A stretch of DNA of 64,000 bases from Pseudoalteromonas ulvae UL12 (GCF_014925405.1 NZ_AQHJ01000019.1:62001-126000), one strand, 5' to 3'; shown: positions 9,938 to 19,258, counted from the first letter of the stretch. Translations and numbers: made by a program. Notes: generated by a model not told the origin, from the letters alone.

Positions 9938-10318
9938 TTGGCTATTCACTTGCAACAAACCACAGAGTTATTAACTGAGCTACAATGCCGCTCTAATTTT
10001 AATATTAAAAATCTCACCGAATACATGTTGCCTAATAGCAAAGAAGCCTTTTATCTACATGTAGACAATCAGATCCCACAACTGATTATTCGCCCCGCGT
10101 ATGAAGTTTTTCTGCCTGATTTAAGCGCTTTGGCGGGCGTTAAACATAAACAAGGATATTTCCACAGCGCAGAAATGACCCGTTTCCCGACCCGTATTTT
10201 TAAAAGTGCGAAACCCATACATTACGGATTAGCATTTAAATTTACCGACTTAGCAGCGGTGACTTTGTTTATTAACAGTTTAGTGAAAATAATCAATGGT
10301 GAAGCGATAAACAGCTAA
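9938..10318 (+). CDS. small conserved-looking protein of unknown function
   Basis: 126 residues, soluble, with no signal peptide or membrane segment. I do not recognise the family. The start is a TTG preceded at 5 bases by GGAG (9929-9932), a good ribosome site; no ATG in frame sits near it. The protein is mixed alpha/beta with a hydrophobic C-terminal helix (about residues 102-120). It is convergent with the alkaline phosphatase cluster and separated from the AztD-like gene by a terminator, so it is probably transcribed alone. Confidence 0.7.
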   Translation: MAIHLQQTTELLTELQCRSNFNIKNLTEYMLPNSKEAFYLHVDNQIPQLIIRPAYEVFLPDLSALAGVKHKQGYFHSAEMTRFPTRIFKSAKPIHYGLAFKFTDLAAVTLFINSLVKIINGEAINS

Positions 10319-10324
10319 CCCCTT

Positions 10325-11050
10325 TTAATGGTGATGGCCGCTGTGAATTGCTGTGCCATCAGCATTGTAAAACCCTGACGCTCCGTGCTCGATAAACCCT
10401 TGTTTAATCATTTTAGCCAATAACGGGTTTGATTCGTTGTCACCGATATCTGCATAATCGGTTGTTTGAAAGTTATCCCAACGATTAAATTGCGCTTTTA
10501 CCTGTTCAGTTGCGACTATTAGCTGCTCTAACTGCCACTGCTCAGTATGTTGCGCTCTCACAGCCTGCAAAGATTTAACCAAATGTAACTGTGGCAACCA
10601 CTCAATCGTGAGCTGAATGGCCTCATTATTCAAGACAAATCGCTGCACCTGCTGGCACCCTTCCCCTTGTTGGTCTTTCATGGTCATATTGTTGAGCTGA
10701 GCTTGCGTGATAAGTTGATATTTATCTTGCCATGCCGGCACACTCCCTTGCCCGGTTAAATCAATCGGCTGATATTCAATGCCATGTTGATAATCTTCGA
10801 AATAACGAATTGGCCTGATTTGGTCATTGCTAAGTTTTTGCCACACCTCAGTAATGTTATTTTTTCCAGCATGCGCCACTTGTTGATGACTTCGCCACAA
10901 TTCAAATGTCTCGATCTGGCTTTGGCCATTTTGCGTATATTCAATACTGTATTTCGCACCGAGTTGCTGCTCATGAGTTGGGCATTGCCACGTCATTGCG
11001 GTACTGGAAAAACAAGCAATCAGGGATAAGCTGCAAAAAAGGGGTTTCAT
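10325..11050 (-). CDS. secreted protein of unknown function with C-terminal histidines
   Basis: 241 residues with a Sec signal peptide (cleavage probably after STA, about residue 18). The body resembles no family I can name. The C-terminal region ends in SGHHH, with more His in GIEYQ/IEHGASG segments, suggesting metal binding. It lies 95 bases after the second alkaline phosphatase, but a terminator stands between them, so co-expression would depend on readthrough. As alkaline phosphatases need zinc, a metal or phosphate role is possible; that is inference from position only. Confidence 0.75.
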   Translation of the reverse strand: MKPLFCSLSLIACFSSTAMTWQCPTHEQQLGAKYSIEYTQNGQSQIETFELWRSHQQVAHAGKNNITEVWQKLSNDQIRPIRYFEDYQHGIEYQPIDLTGQGSVPAWQDKYQLITQAQLNNMTMKDQQGEGCQQVQRFVLNNEAIQLTIEWLPQLHLVKSLQAVRAQHTEQWQLEQLIVATEQVKAQFNRWDNFQTTDYADIGDNESNPLLAKMIKQGFIEHGASGFYNADGTAIHSGHHH

Positions 11051-11063
11051 AGTTACATCTCAA

Positions 11064-11089
11064 TAAAAAAAGGGCCTTAATTGGCCCTT
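11064..11089 (-). terminator. terminator after the alkaline phosphatase pair
   Basis: On the minus strand AAGGGCC and GGCCCTT (11083-11089 and 11070-11076) form a stem with a 6-base loop, followed by a run of T (A run 11064-11070 on plus). Confidence 0.85.
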
Positions 11090-11145
11090 ACTCTAATACC
11101 GTTTATTGACAGTTTTATGTGTTAATTATGTCAATTTCACTGAGC

Positions 11146-12966
11146 TTATTGCACTGCTGCATCAGCTTTTTTAACTAAATCGGCGGCATAATCCATCACA
11201 TGGAAAATATAACTTTGCTCATTCGTTCCTGTGACCAAATGCGCGCCTGGGCCCGATGCATAAATGCCCACATCTTCACCTGCATGTGTTTCTGATGATA
11301 ATGGCACCATCGCCTCTTGGAAAAAGCCTGGAGCAGTGGTGTCCACAGCGGTTAAATCAACGCGGCCCGCAACCACTGAGTGATAATAACCTTCATCAGC
11401 ATCAGCTTCGCTTCCTAAGTCCTTAAATCCACCGCCATTACTATAACCTACGGTTGTGTAAGGCATGCCATCGGCAGCAAGGCTAGGTTGATCTTTGCCA
11501 ATGCCCACGACTTTCCCCAATATTGGATTACCACGCTTTGGATAACCCGCAATCGTAAATACATGGCTATGATCGGCAGTAACAATAATTAACGTGTCTT
11601 CGTCACTGGTTGCATTCATTGCTGCCTGCACCGCTTTTGAAAACTCAATGGTATCCGTTAACGCTGCGTGCGCATTTCCAGCATGGTGACCGTGATCGAT
11701 TCGGCCTGCTTCAACGGTTAAGAAAAACCCTTTGTCATTGTTATCTAAAATATCAATGGCCTTGGCGGTCATCTCACTTAACGAAGGCTCACCTGCAATG
11801 TCGTTTTTACGATCGGCCTCATATTGCATATGCGATTCGTTAAACAAGGCAAATACCTTATTTGTGACACTTGGATTAATGGCATCAAAACCTGTCTGGT
11901 CCATTACATATTGGCCCATCGGGTACTTTGCTTGCCACTCTGCGGTTAAATCACGCCCATCGGTGCGATCGCCCTCTACCGCACTGGCAGCATCTGTCGA
12001 ATTAAACGCGGCATCTTTAGGTAAAAAATGACGACGACCACCGCCCATGACCACATCTAAACCATCCACATCAACACCCATAAAACGTGCTTCAAGATTT
12101 TGCTCAAAATTTACTAATTGTGAGGCGATATCTTCACAGTTGGCCGCTTCACTTTCTGGCATGTCAGAGACATCTTCCCAGTTACGATCTGCTGATTTTG
12201 CGTACGCAGAAGCAGGAGTTGCATGGGTGATACGCGCAGTCGAAATAATACCTGTTGATTTACCCGCTAACTCAGCCAATTCTGCGGCACTCACAAGCTC
12301 TTGCCCTTTGGTGGATAAACAACTTCCACGCTCAGCGCCTTCAGCCACCCCGACAACACCGATATCGGTTTTCACACCCGCAATCATTGCCGTCATGGTT
12401 CCTGCAGAATCTGGTGTTTGCGCGTCAACATTATAGGTTTTAGAAAAACCAGAAAACGGCATAGTATCGAAACTCAGTGAGTGCTCTTCGCCTAATTTAC
12501 CTTTGCTTTGCCCCTCTAAAATACGCGCTGCAGTGACTGTGGAAATACCCATGCCGTCGCCCACAAATAAAATCACGTTTTTAGCTTTACCTGACTCTTT
12601 AGCTATTTTTGCAGCTAACGATTTGGCCGCTGCAACTTGATTTTCACCTTCAGTGAACCACGTATTGTTGGCAGTCACAGCCACATCGTTCGAGCTTAAA
12701 CTTGTGATAGTCGGTGCACAAACATGCTCAGTGCTGCTCACTTCATCAGTGCTTAGCGCGCCATTACTATCAGCATCAAGTCCTGAATCAATTTTCACGC
12801 CGCCATTACGACAGACCGTATCACCAACAGCTAACTGCGTTTGCAATACTAAGCTCGACAATCCATTTGCGCCATCGATGCCGTTTTGGCCATTATTACC
12901 ATCATCACCAGAACAACCAGAAAGTGCCGCTGTCACTGCGACGAAAAGAAGTGTTAATTTTTTCAT
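11146..12966 (-). CDS. lipoprotein alkaline phosphatase with N-terminal calcium-like domain
   Basis: 606 residues. The signal peptide ends in LSGC (Cys18). Residues about 20-90 form a separate module: Gly/Asn-rich linker, CRNGGVKID, an acidic DADSNGALSTDE stretch like a calcium loop, and EHVC. This matches my memory of a small domain common on marine lipoproteins (DUF7151). The catalytic part is PhoA-type: VGDGMG metal site, nucleophile serine in PDSAGTMTAM, ATPASAYAKSADR, and the zinc ligands in GRIDHGHHAG and TADHSH. It releases phosphate from monoesters at the cell surface or periplasm. It follows the first phosphatase by 11 bases with an AGGTA ribosome site. Confidence 0.93.
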   Translation of the reverse strand: MKKLTLLFVAVTAALSGCSGDDGNNGQNGIDGANGLSSLVLQTQLAVGDTVCRNGGVKIDSGLDADSNGALSTDEVSSTEHVCAPTITSLSSNDVAVTANNTWFTEGENQVAAAKSLAAKIAKESGKAKNVILFVGDGMGISTVTAARILEGQSKGKLGEEHSLSFDTMPFSGFSKTYNVDAQTPDSAGTMTAMIAGVKTDIGVVGVAEGAERGSCLSTKGQELVSAAELAELAGKSTGIISTARITHATPASAYAKSADRNWEDVSDMPESEAANCEDIASQLVNFEQNLEARFMGVDVDGLDVVMGGGRRHFLPKDAAFNSTDAASAVEGDRTDGRDLTAEWQAKYPMGQYVMDQTGFDAINPSVTNKVFALFNESHMQYEADRKNDIAGEPSLSEMTAKAIDILDNNDKGFFLTVEAGRIDHGHHAGNAHAALTDTIEFSKAVQAAMNATSDEDTLIIVTADHSHVFTIAGYPKRGNPILGKVVGIGKDQPSLAADGMPYTTVGYSNGGGFKDLGSEADADEGYYHSVVAGRVDLTAVDTTAPGFFQEAMVPLSSETHAGEDVGIYASGPGAHLVTGTNEQSYIFHVMDYAADLVKKADAAVQ

Positions 12967-12977
12967 TGTGATACCTA

Positions 12978-14564
12978 CTATTGTTCGATTAAGCCAAGCG
13001 ACTGATTAATAAGATGGAAAATGACACTTTGTTCGATAATCCCTTGTGCAAACTGAGCGCCAGGCCCTTGTGCATGCAATGAAATATCTTCGCCTGCGTG
13101 CGTTTCTGAACTAAGGGGAACCAATGCTTCTTGGTGAAAGCCTGATGTCGTTGTATCCACGCTGGTTAAATCTTGGCGACCAGTGGTCACCGCCGGCTTG
13201 TTATAAGATGCATCGGCATCGGTTTCATTGCCTAAGTCTCGAAACCCTAAGCCATTGCTATAACCTAATGTGGTGTAAGGCATGCCATCTTGTGCCAGTG
13301 TCGGCTCTGTGCGACCCACACTGACCACTTTGCCTAAAATCGGATTTCCGCGTTTTGGATAGCCAGCAATAGTAAATACATGACTGTGATCGGCAGTCAC
13401 TAAGATAAGCGTTTCTTCAGGATTGGTTGCATCGACTGCTGCTTGCACCGCTTTACTCAATTCAATTGCATCGGTGAGCGCGTTGTAAGCACTGCCTGCA
13501 TGATGGCCATGATCAATTCGCCCTGATTCAACGGTCAAAAAGAACCCTTTATCTGAGTTATCTAAAATGTCGATGGCTTTTGTTGTCATTTGCGTTAGCG
13601 AAGGTTCGCCTGCAATGTCATTGCCACGATCCGCCTCATATTGCATATGCGACTCATTGAACAAAGCAAACACATGGGACGCTGTATCTGGATTAATAGC
13701 ATCAAAGCCTGTTTGATCCATCACATATTGGCCTGTTGGGTACTGCGCTTGCCACTCTGCCGTTAAATCACGACCATCAGTACGATCGCCTTCTACAGCA
13801 CTCCTTGCATCAGCGGAGTTAAATGACGCATCTTTTGGTAAAAAGTGACGACGGCCTCCACCCATAACCACTTCAAGGCCATCGACATCGACACCTAAGT
13901 AACGCGCTTCAAGATTCTTTTCGAAATTCACTAACTGTGACGCAATATCTTCACAACCTGCTGTGACGGCGGCCTCTGGCATATCCGACACATCTTCCCA
14001 ATTACGATCAGCTGATTTTGCATAAGTTGCAGCGGGTGTCGCATGGGTAATACGGGCGGTGGAAATCACGCCGGTTGCCAATCCTTTGATTTCTGCCAAT
14101 TCAATAGCAGTCACCAGCTCGTTGCCCGCAACAGTGCTGCAATTACCGCGTTCAATATCTGCATCCACACCAATAACGCCTGCATCTGTCTTTACACCGG
14201 AGATCATAGCGGTCATCGTTCCCGCTGAGTCTGGGGTTTGTGCATCGACATTATACGTTTTGACTTGCGCAGAATAAGGGAATTGCTCAAAGCTCAACAG
14301 GCCCTCTTCGCCAGATTGCCCTTTGTTTTGACCATCTAAAATGCGTGCAGCGGTTAGAGTTGAGACCCCCATCCCATCACCAACAAACAAAATGACATTT
14401 TTTGCTTTTGCCATTTTTAACATCGTTTGTTTATCAACGATTTTATCTTGCGCAGCACTGTACCAAAGTGAGTTTTTTTGAATATCTGGTAACACACTGG
14501 CCATTGCACTACCTGAAGCCATCGAAAGCGCAGCAATAGCCAGCGCAAGCTTGTTAAATTTCAT
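12978..14564 (-). CDS. secreted PhoA-type alkaline phosphatase
   Basis: 528 residues with a normal Sec signal peptide (cleavage after AMA, about residue 22). It carries the same catalytic motifs as its neighbour: VGDGMG, nucleophile serine in PDSAGTMTAM, ATPAATYAKSADR, GRIDHGHHAG and TADHSH. The two phosphatases look about 70% identical over the catalytic region by eye, so they are a tandem duplication that diverged in anchoring: this one soluble, the other lipid-linked with an extra domain. GGGAAAC before the ATG supports the start. A Pho-box-like repeat lies upstream. Confidence 0.94.
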   Translation of the reverse strand: MKFNKLALAIAALSMASGSAMASVLPDIQKNSLWYSAAQDKIVDKQTMLKMAKAKNVILFVGDGMGVSTLTAARILDGQNKGQSGEEGLLSFEQFPYSAQVKTYNVDAQTPDSAGTMTAMISGVKTDAGVIGVDADIERGNCSTVAGNELVTAIELAEIKGLATGVISTARITHATPAATYAKSADRNWEDVSDMPEAAVTAGCEDIASQLVNFEKNLEARYLGVDVDGLEVVMGGGRRHFLPKDASFNSADARSAVEGDRTDGRDLTAEWQAQYPTGQYVMDQTGFDAINPDTASHVFALFNESHMQYEADRGNDIAGEPSLTQMTTKAIDILDNSDKGFFLTVESGRIDHGHHAGSAYNALTDAIELSKAVQAAVDATNPEETLILVTADHSHVFTIAGYPKRGNPILGKVVSVGRTEPTLAQDGMPYTTLGYSNGLGFRDLGNETDADASYNKPAVTTGRQDLTSVDTTTSGFHQEALVPLSSETHAGEDISLHAQGPGAQFAQGIIEQSVIFHLINQSLGLIEQ

Positions 14565-14647
14565 GTTGTTTCCCGTGTTTTTAGAATGTGCGAATGAATC
14601 TGTAAGCGTGATTACTGTAGTGGGTGAGTGTTGCTGTTTAATAAAAT

Positions 14648-14691
14648 TTAAATGACTGAGCTGTGACTCTAAAGCGGCTTTTTTATGACAA
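14648..14691 (-). promoter_or_regulatory. Pho-box-like direct repeats upstream of the phosphatases
   Basis: On the minus strand GAGTCAC-AGCT-CAGTCAT-TTAA (14669 down to 14648) matches the layout of a PhoB box: two 7-base half-sites 11 bases apart, then an AT-rich spacer. A third half-site, TTGTCAT (14691-14685), lies exactly 22 bases upstream, in the same 11-base register. It sits about 90-130 bases before the phosphatase ATG. Confidence 0.55.
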
Positions 14692-14760
14692 TCATCAATA
14701 ATCAGTAATTATTTTTTGTGCAATGATTACATCTTCCTTTAAGTGCGGTATAAGTGCGCT

Positions 14761-15621
14761 ATGAAAACACCAAAACAAATTTTACCGTTAATCGAAGACG
14801 GTTTGGTTGATGAAGTCATTAGCCAGTTAATGAGCGGCAAAGAAGCCAGTGTGTACGTAGTCAGATGCGGAGCGGATATCCGCTGCGCGAAGGTTTACAA
14901 AGATGCCGCTCAGCGCAGCTTTAAACAAGCGGTGCAATATCAAGAAGGCCGAAAAGTACGCAATAGCCGCCGCGCTAGAGCAATGGAAAAAGGCTCTAAA
15001 TTTGGCCGCTCAGAACAAGAAAGTGCATGGCAACATGCTGAAGTCGATGCCCTTTTTACACTCGCAAAAGCAGGAGTGCGCGTACCGCAACCTTATGGTT
15101 GCTACGATGGGGTGCTGCTTATGGATTTAATTACCGATGAAGACGGAGATGTTGCTCCGCGCCTCAACGATGTCAGCATGACCGCCGAGCAAGCGATTGA
15201 AGATCATGCCATCATGATCCATTACATCCGATTAATGTTATGTGCAGGCATAGTACATGGTGATTTATCTGAATTTAATGTGCTCGTCGATGAAGAGGGC
15301 CCAATCGTAATCGATTTGCCTCAAGCCGTTAATGCTGCTGCCAATAATAATGCTGAACGTATGTTCTTACGTGATGTCCACAACATGCGTCATTATTACG
15401 GCCAGTATGCCCCTGAGCTACTTGAGACACAATTTGGTGAAGAAATGTGGGCCTTATATGAAACCGGTGATTTAAGCCCTGAAACAGAGCTTTTTGGCAT
15501 AATAGAACAAGACAATCACAGTGCAGATGTCGACTCAGTGCTCGATGAAATTAAAGCCGCCTTTGAGCTAATGCAAGAAAACCAAGCACGACTTGAAGCT
15601 GCAGATCAACCAGGCGAATAA
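14761..15621 (+). CDS. RIO1-family atypical serine kinase
   Basis: 286 residues from the ATG at 14761; an in-frame GTG at 14743 would add 6 residues but has no better ribosome site. RIO kinase motifs are clear: GKEASVY loop, the ATP lysine in CAKVYK, catalytic HGDLSEFNVLV, and metal-binding IDLPQA. The activation loop is missing, as in RIO proteins. The C-terminus is acidic and helical. Bacterial RIO kinases are poorly characterised; the archaeal/eukaryotic ones act in ribosome maturation. It is divergent from the phosphatase operon. Confidence 0.92.
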   Translation: MKTPKQILPLIEDGLVDEVISQLMSGKEASVYVVRCGADIRCAKVYKDAAQRSFKQAVQYQEGRKVRNSRRARAMEKGSKFGRSEQESAWQHAEVDALFTLAKAGVRVPQPYGCYDGVLLMDLITDEDGDVAPRLNDVSMTAEQAIEDHAIMIHYIRLMLCAGIVHGDLSEFNVLVDEEGPIVIDLPQAVNAAANNNAERMFLRDVHNMRHYYGQYAPELLETQFGEEMWALYETGDLSPETELFGIIEQDNHSADVDSVLDEIKAAFELMQENQARLEAADQPGE

Positions 15622-15632
15622 TCACAACATAA

Positions 15633-15658
15633 AAAAGCCCATATTCAAATGGGCTTTT
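15633..15658. terminator. shared terminator between RIO kinase and CBS gene
   Basis: AAAAGCCCAT (15633-15642) pairs with ATGGGCTTTT (15649-15658). A and T runs on both sides allow it to work in both directions between the convergent genes. Confidence 0.85.
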
Positions 15659-15678
15659 CTCACCTGTCAAATTAGGTA

Positions 15679-16254
15679 TTAATGCGGATGGTCCACCGAC
15701 AACATCACTTCGTGAAAACCATTGGCAATGGGTGTAATGTGCAATGGAATATTCAACCGACGTGAAATTTCTCTGGCTGAAATTAAACCACACACTTGAT
15801 TATCCGATGATAATACCATCAAAAACATAACCCCTTGCTTTTGCATGGTGTGTAACGTATCTCCTATGGTTGCCGTTTCCAAGTAGCGCAAACTGACTCC
15901 TTGCGCTTTTTTGATCGGAGTCATCATATCTTCAATCGTGAGATCTTTACGGGTTAACCCTAATTGCGTTGCCAAACTGAGCACTTTAGCAGACTGCAAA
16001 TCTGCCGCTGTAATCACACCAGTAAAATGCCCATGTTCATCAAGCACCAAAATAAATGACGTTGCAGCATCACGCAGCGCTGCCAACGCTTCATCAATAC
16101 TGGTTGTGCCCAATAATCGTAACGGATTATAACTAGCAAAATCAGTCACAATTGTTTTAACAGGATCGCTTAGTGTCAGTACAGCTTGCTCGGTAGGTTG
16201 AGGAAGCCCGCAATTATCTAGAGTTTTTGTATTAAGCGCTTTAAATGTATTCAT
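15679..16254 (-). CDS. CBS-domain pair protein
   Basis: 191 residues from the ATG at 16254, which has GGTGA six bases upstream; a start four codons earlier (16266) lacks such a site. Two CBS motifs cover about residues 40-175 (segments FILVLDEHGHFTGVITAADL and FLMVLSSDNQVCGLISAREI). Such stand-alone pairs bind adenine nucleotides and regulate other proteins. No partner enzyme or transporter is adjacent. The C-terminal tail ends in HPH. Confidence 0.85.
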   Translation of the reverse strand: MNTFKALNTKTLDNCGLPQPTEQAVLTLSDPVKTIVTDFASYNPLRLLGTTSIDEALAALRDAATSFILVLDEHGHFTGVITAADLQSAKVLSLATQLGLTRKDLTIEDMMTPIKKAQGVSLRYLETATIGDTLHTMQKQGVMFLMVLSSDNQVCGLISAREISRRLNIPLHITPIANGFHEVMLSVDHPH

Positions 16255-16290
16255 ATTGATCACCATAAAATTTATTAATATTGAATTGTT

Positions 16291-16608
16291 TTAACTAATA
16301 AATTCAGAAGGTGGTGCACGACCTACGGCAACGCTATATCGCTTTGGAAAAACAAAAAATGACAATAACTCACTGGAAGGTTCGCAGCAAAGACCATTAC
16401 TAGGAGTCAGTAAAAATTGATGAGCAGCATCGTCGTCACTTTCAAATTGAGGATCCTCAGCGAGAGCATCATCAACATTGCTAACCAACTCGACAGAATG
16501 ACTATGCAAGGAAATATCAGTGTGACTAAACCATGATGTAAAACACATAAAAACGACTGCGCAGATAAGCGAAATCCCGTGTTTTATTATTGATACATGA
16601 TGTGCCAT
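16291..16608 (-). CDS. small membrane or secreted protein, unknown
   Basis: 105 residues. A single hydrophobic segment (about residues 11-27) may be a signal anchor. An acidic middle (DDALAEDPQFESDDD) and a C-terminal VGRAPPSEFIS follow. Small periplasmic proteins ending in an R-A/G-P-P motif recur in marine gammaproteobacteria, but I do not recognise this one. A GAGGT ribosome site eight bases before the ATG supports a real gene. It is followed at 36 bases by the CBS gene on the same strand, so the two may form an operon. Confidence 0.65.
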   Translation of the reverse strand: MAHHVSIIKHGISLICAVVFMCFTSWFSHTDISLHSHSVELVSNVDDALAEDPQFESDDDAAHQFLLTPSNGLCCEPSSELLSFFVFPKRYSVAVGRAPPSEFIS

Positions 16609-16796
16609 GACATTACCTCATACTACAGCCATACTTAACAAATAAAGCATTTTTGCGATATTTACAACTTATAAAATAGTTTCATCGTGTCTATTTTTTA
16701 GTAGGATAAAAACCAGCCTTTGTTGCAAAAAGCACATTTACTGCATAACGTTTACATTCATCCCCGTATTGCACACAAGAAGCGGTGTTTATTTGT

Positions 16797-17585
16797 ATGC
16801 TAAAAATGGTCAAACAACTGAAGATTTTAATTGTTTTTTTCACACTGACGCTGTGCTTCAATGCTTTTGCCGAAAAAATAAAAGTCGTTGCTGAACACTT
16901 GCCGCCTTATCAGATAGCAAACAGTACACGTCTAGATGGGTTTGCCATTGATGTCACGCAAGCCTTATTCTCCACGCAACCTCAACAACCTGATATTGAA
17001 ATCATGCCTTGGGCAAGAGCGTACTTAACTGCGCTGCACAATAAAAACACCCTTATTTTGTCGATTGCACGCATGCAATCTCGCGAAACGTTATTTCACT
17101 GGATTGGCACACTTAATACTGAAACATTGTATGTGTGGTCTTTGGCCAGCAATACAGAGCTCACGCCTTACAGTCTCATGCAGCTTAAAACAGCCCATAT
17201 CGCTGTCTCACAAAACTCATACGTCGATCAATTTTTAACACAGCAGTTATTCACTAATCTCGAACGATTAGCTACACCAGAGCAATACATTGGTATGCTG
17301 TTTAAATCTAGGGTCGATTATATAATCAGTACCGAAGCAACGCTGAAAAAACAACTCGAACAACTCAATCTCGACTTTAAACAGCTAAAAAAAGTACTCG
17401 CCCTGACTGAATTACAAGAAAACCTCAGCATTGCTATCAATTTAAACAGCAACCCCGAACTTATCAGACAATTTCAAACAGAGTTTAAGCAGTTAGAAGA
17501 AAATGGCGTATTGCAACAATTAAGGCACAAGTGGCAAATTGATGTGGATATGAGTAAAAAAGAAACAAGCCTAAATATCATGTGA
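16797..17585 (+). CDS. orphan periplasmic solute-binding protein (SBP_bac_3 type)
   Basis: 262 residues from the ATG at 16797; a GTG at 16785 (AGAAGCGG region) is the alternative. A Sec signal peptide (FNAFA cleavage) leads into a family 3 fold: EKIKVVAEHLPPYQI, LDGFAIDV and EIMPWARAYL near the start. No ABC permease or ATPase accompanies it; many Alteromonadales carry such orphan proteins. Ligand unknown, possibly an amino acid or other small polar solute. Confidence 0.85.
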   Translation: MLKMVKQLKILIVFFTLTLCFNAFAEKIKVVAEHLPPYQIANSTRLDGFAIDVTQALFSTQPQQPDIEIMPWARAYLTALHNKNTLILSIARMQSRETLFHWIGTLNTETLYVWSLASNTELTPYSLMQLKTAHIAVSQNSYVDQFLTQQLFTNLERLATPEQYIGMLFKSRVDYIISTEATLKKQLEQLNLDFKQLKKVLALTELQENLSIAINLNSNPELIRQFQTEFKQLEENGVLQQLRHKWQIDVDMSKKETSLNIM

Positions 17586-17590
17586 AATTT

Positions 17591-17626
17591 GAATGATGTC
17601 CTTACTATCGAGCAAGGACATCATTC
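17591..17626. terminator. terminator between convergent binding-protein and DUF6289 genes
   Basis: GAATGATGTCCTT (17591-17603) pairs perfectly with AAGGACATCATTC (17614-17626) across a 10-base loop. It is followed by ATTTATTA on plus. Confidence 0.8.
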
Positions 17627-17639
17627 ATTTATTACTGTA

Positions 17640-17885
17640 TTACCAACCAAAGCCTCTACAAGGCTCTGCACCGACTAATCTTTTATAAGGTGTTGTCTGA
17701 CCTGTAGTATAAATTCGACCGTCACAGTTTTGAATTGACTCACCAACAACCGTGCTGTAGGTTGAATCTGCGTAGTACACATATTCAATAATTCTTGCAT
17801 TTGAGCCTGCAATCGCGAAAGAGCCACCCAATAAAGCCAAAGCAGAGCCAGCAACAACTAATGATTTTTTCATTTTGTTTTTCAT
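17640..17885 (-). CDS. small secreted protein, DUF6289-like
   Basis: 81 residues. The N-terminal signal peptide (LALLGGSFAIAG) leaves a mature chain of about 55 residues rich in Tyr, with VVGESIQNCDGRIYTTGQTT and a second Cys near the end, which could form one disulphide. This matches my recollection of DUF6289, short secreted proteins of unknown role. ACAGGAAAAA precedes the ATG. It lies 133 bases after the exporter operon on the same strand, with AT-rich sequence between that could hold its own promoter. Confidence 0.8.
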   Translation of the reverse strand: MKNKMKKSLVVAGSALALLGGSFAIAGSNARIIEYVYYADSTYSTVVGESIQNCDGRIYTTGQTTPYKRLVGAEPCRGFGW

Positions 17886-18018
17886 AGTATTTTTCCTGTT
17901 GTTATCGTTTTATTGTAAACAACACGTACCTTAATTAAAAACAATATAGCTGTAAACAAAAAAATTCCTTTTCCTTAATCTCGAAAATTCAAATAATTTC
18001 ATTAGCTATCCTAACAAG

Positions 18019-19254
18019 CTAATCACTTTGCAGTGCTGTGATCGGGTCCAATTGTGAAGCTTTTATCGCGGGATACACCCCAAATATCAAACCAATCGAT
18101 GCACAAATACTAAATGATAATAAAATCGCACTGATTGACCATGAAACAGCCCATTGTGAATACAATGAAATGGCTTCAGAGAGCAAGATACCAAAGACTA
18201 CGCCAAGCAAGCCCCCCAAAATTGAAATCGTAAAACTTTCAGCAATAAACTGAATACGAATGTCTTTTTCCGTGGCACCAATGGCGCGCAATAAGCCTAT
18301 TTCTTTTGTCCGCTCCAAGACGGTGGCAAGCATAATATTCATAATGCCAATGCCGCCCACCAATAAAGAAATACCCGCAACACACGACATGACAATATTA
18401 AAAATCTGCTGAGTTTGTTTTTGTTGTGCTAATAAAGCTGCAGGAATAACCAGTTCATAATCTTCTACATCATTATGACGACGCTTAAACAATTGCTCGA
18501 TAGCCTGCGCAGCGACCACAGAATCAATCGACTGATCTAAGCCCAATGTCAGGCTACTTATTTCACTGGCGAGTTCGATATCAGCAAAACGATGAATGGC
18601 CGTTTTTAAAGGAATAAAGACTTGATCTTGCTCGGTACCCAGTTTAACTCCTTGAAACTCATTTTTACCAAGATAAGGGTCAGCCAACACACCAATCACT
18701 TCAAACCATAAGTGATTAATTTTAACCGTTTGACCTAGCGCATCGTGTGCAGGAAACAGACTTTTCGCAGTATTAGCCCCCAATAACACCACTTGTTTAA
18801 AGCGCTGATCATCTGCTGAGCTAATTAAACGCCCTTGCGCGAGTTTGAAATGTGCCAACTCAAAATAATTGGCACTGACACCAACCGCTTGCCCCTCGCT
18901 TTTGCCATGCTCACTAAAAATATGATAAGTATCTATCTCTTTTTTGGCGCTAAAGTCGTTCACAAAAGGTAATGAAGCAACACTGATTTCTCCATCTCGA
19001 ATAGATAACCCTGCCGAATGTTTACGCTGCTCTGCTAGCTCCTTTTTATCAAACTCTTTGGCGTTAATAATGACGTTATACAACCCCATCGAATCAATCA
19101 TTTTCAGTGCTTCTTGCTCCGCTCCTTTACCAATATTAAGCATGGCAATGACCGCGCCGACGCCAAAAATCATCCCCAACAAAGTCAAAAAAGTGCGTAG
19201 CTTGTGCTGCGCGAGTTCTGCTGCAGTATCGTAAAATAAGGTAATATACTTCAT
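18019..19254 (-). CDS. MacB/FtsX-type ABC exporter permease
   Basis: 411 residues from the ATG at 19254, four bases after the preceding stop and behind GGAGG; an upstream non-ATG start at 19278 is less likely. The topology is MacB-like: one N-terminal membrane helix (about residues 20-40, with LRTFLTLLGMIFGVGAVIAM), a large periplasmic domain (45-280) and three C-terminal helices in the FtsX domain. ALGIMNIMLA-like and RTKEIGLLRAIGA sequences are typical. It should couple ATP hydrolysis in the cytoplasm to mechanical export from the periplasm. It is the last of five packed genes. Confidence 0.9.
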   Translation of the reverse strand: MKYITLFYDTAAELAQHKLRTFLTLLGMIFGVGAVIAMLNIGKGAEQEALKMIDSMGLYNVIINAKEFDKKELAEQRKHSAGLSIRDGEISVASLPFVNDFSAKKEIDTYHIFSEHGKSEGQAVGVSANYFELAHFKLAQGRLISSADDQRFKQVVLLGANTAKSLFPAHDALGQTVKINHLWFEVIGVLADPYLGKNEFQGVKLGTEQDQVFIPLKTAIHRFADIELASEISSLTLGLDQSIDSVVAAQAIEQLFKRRHNDVEDYELVIPAALLAQQKQTQQIFNIVMSCVAGISLLVGGIGIMNIMLATVLERTKEIGLLRAIGATEKDIRIQFIAESFTISILGGLLGVVFGILLSEAISLYSQWAVSWSISAILLSFSICASIGLIFGVYPAIKASQLDPITALQSD

Positions 19255-19258
19255 CAGG

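Noticed and set aside
12047..12436. Long open frame opposite the lipoprotein alkaline phosphatase, with others at 12653-13009 and 11732-12031
   Set aside because: These mirror the codon pattern of the real phosphatase genes on the other strand and have no ribosome site or recognisable protein.
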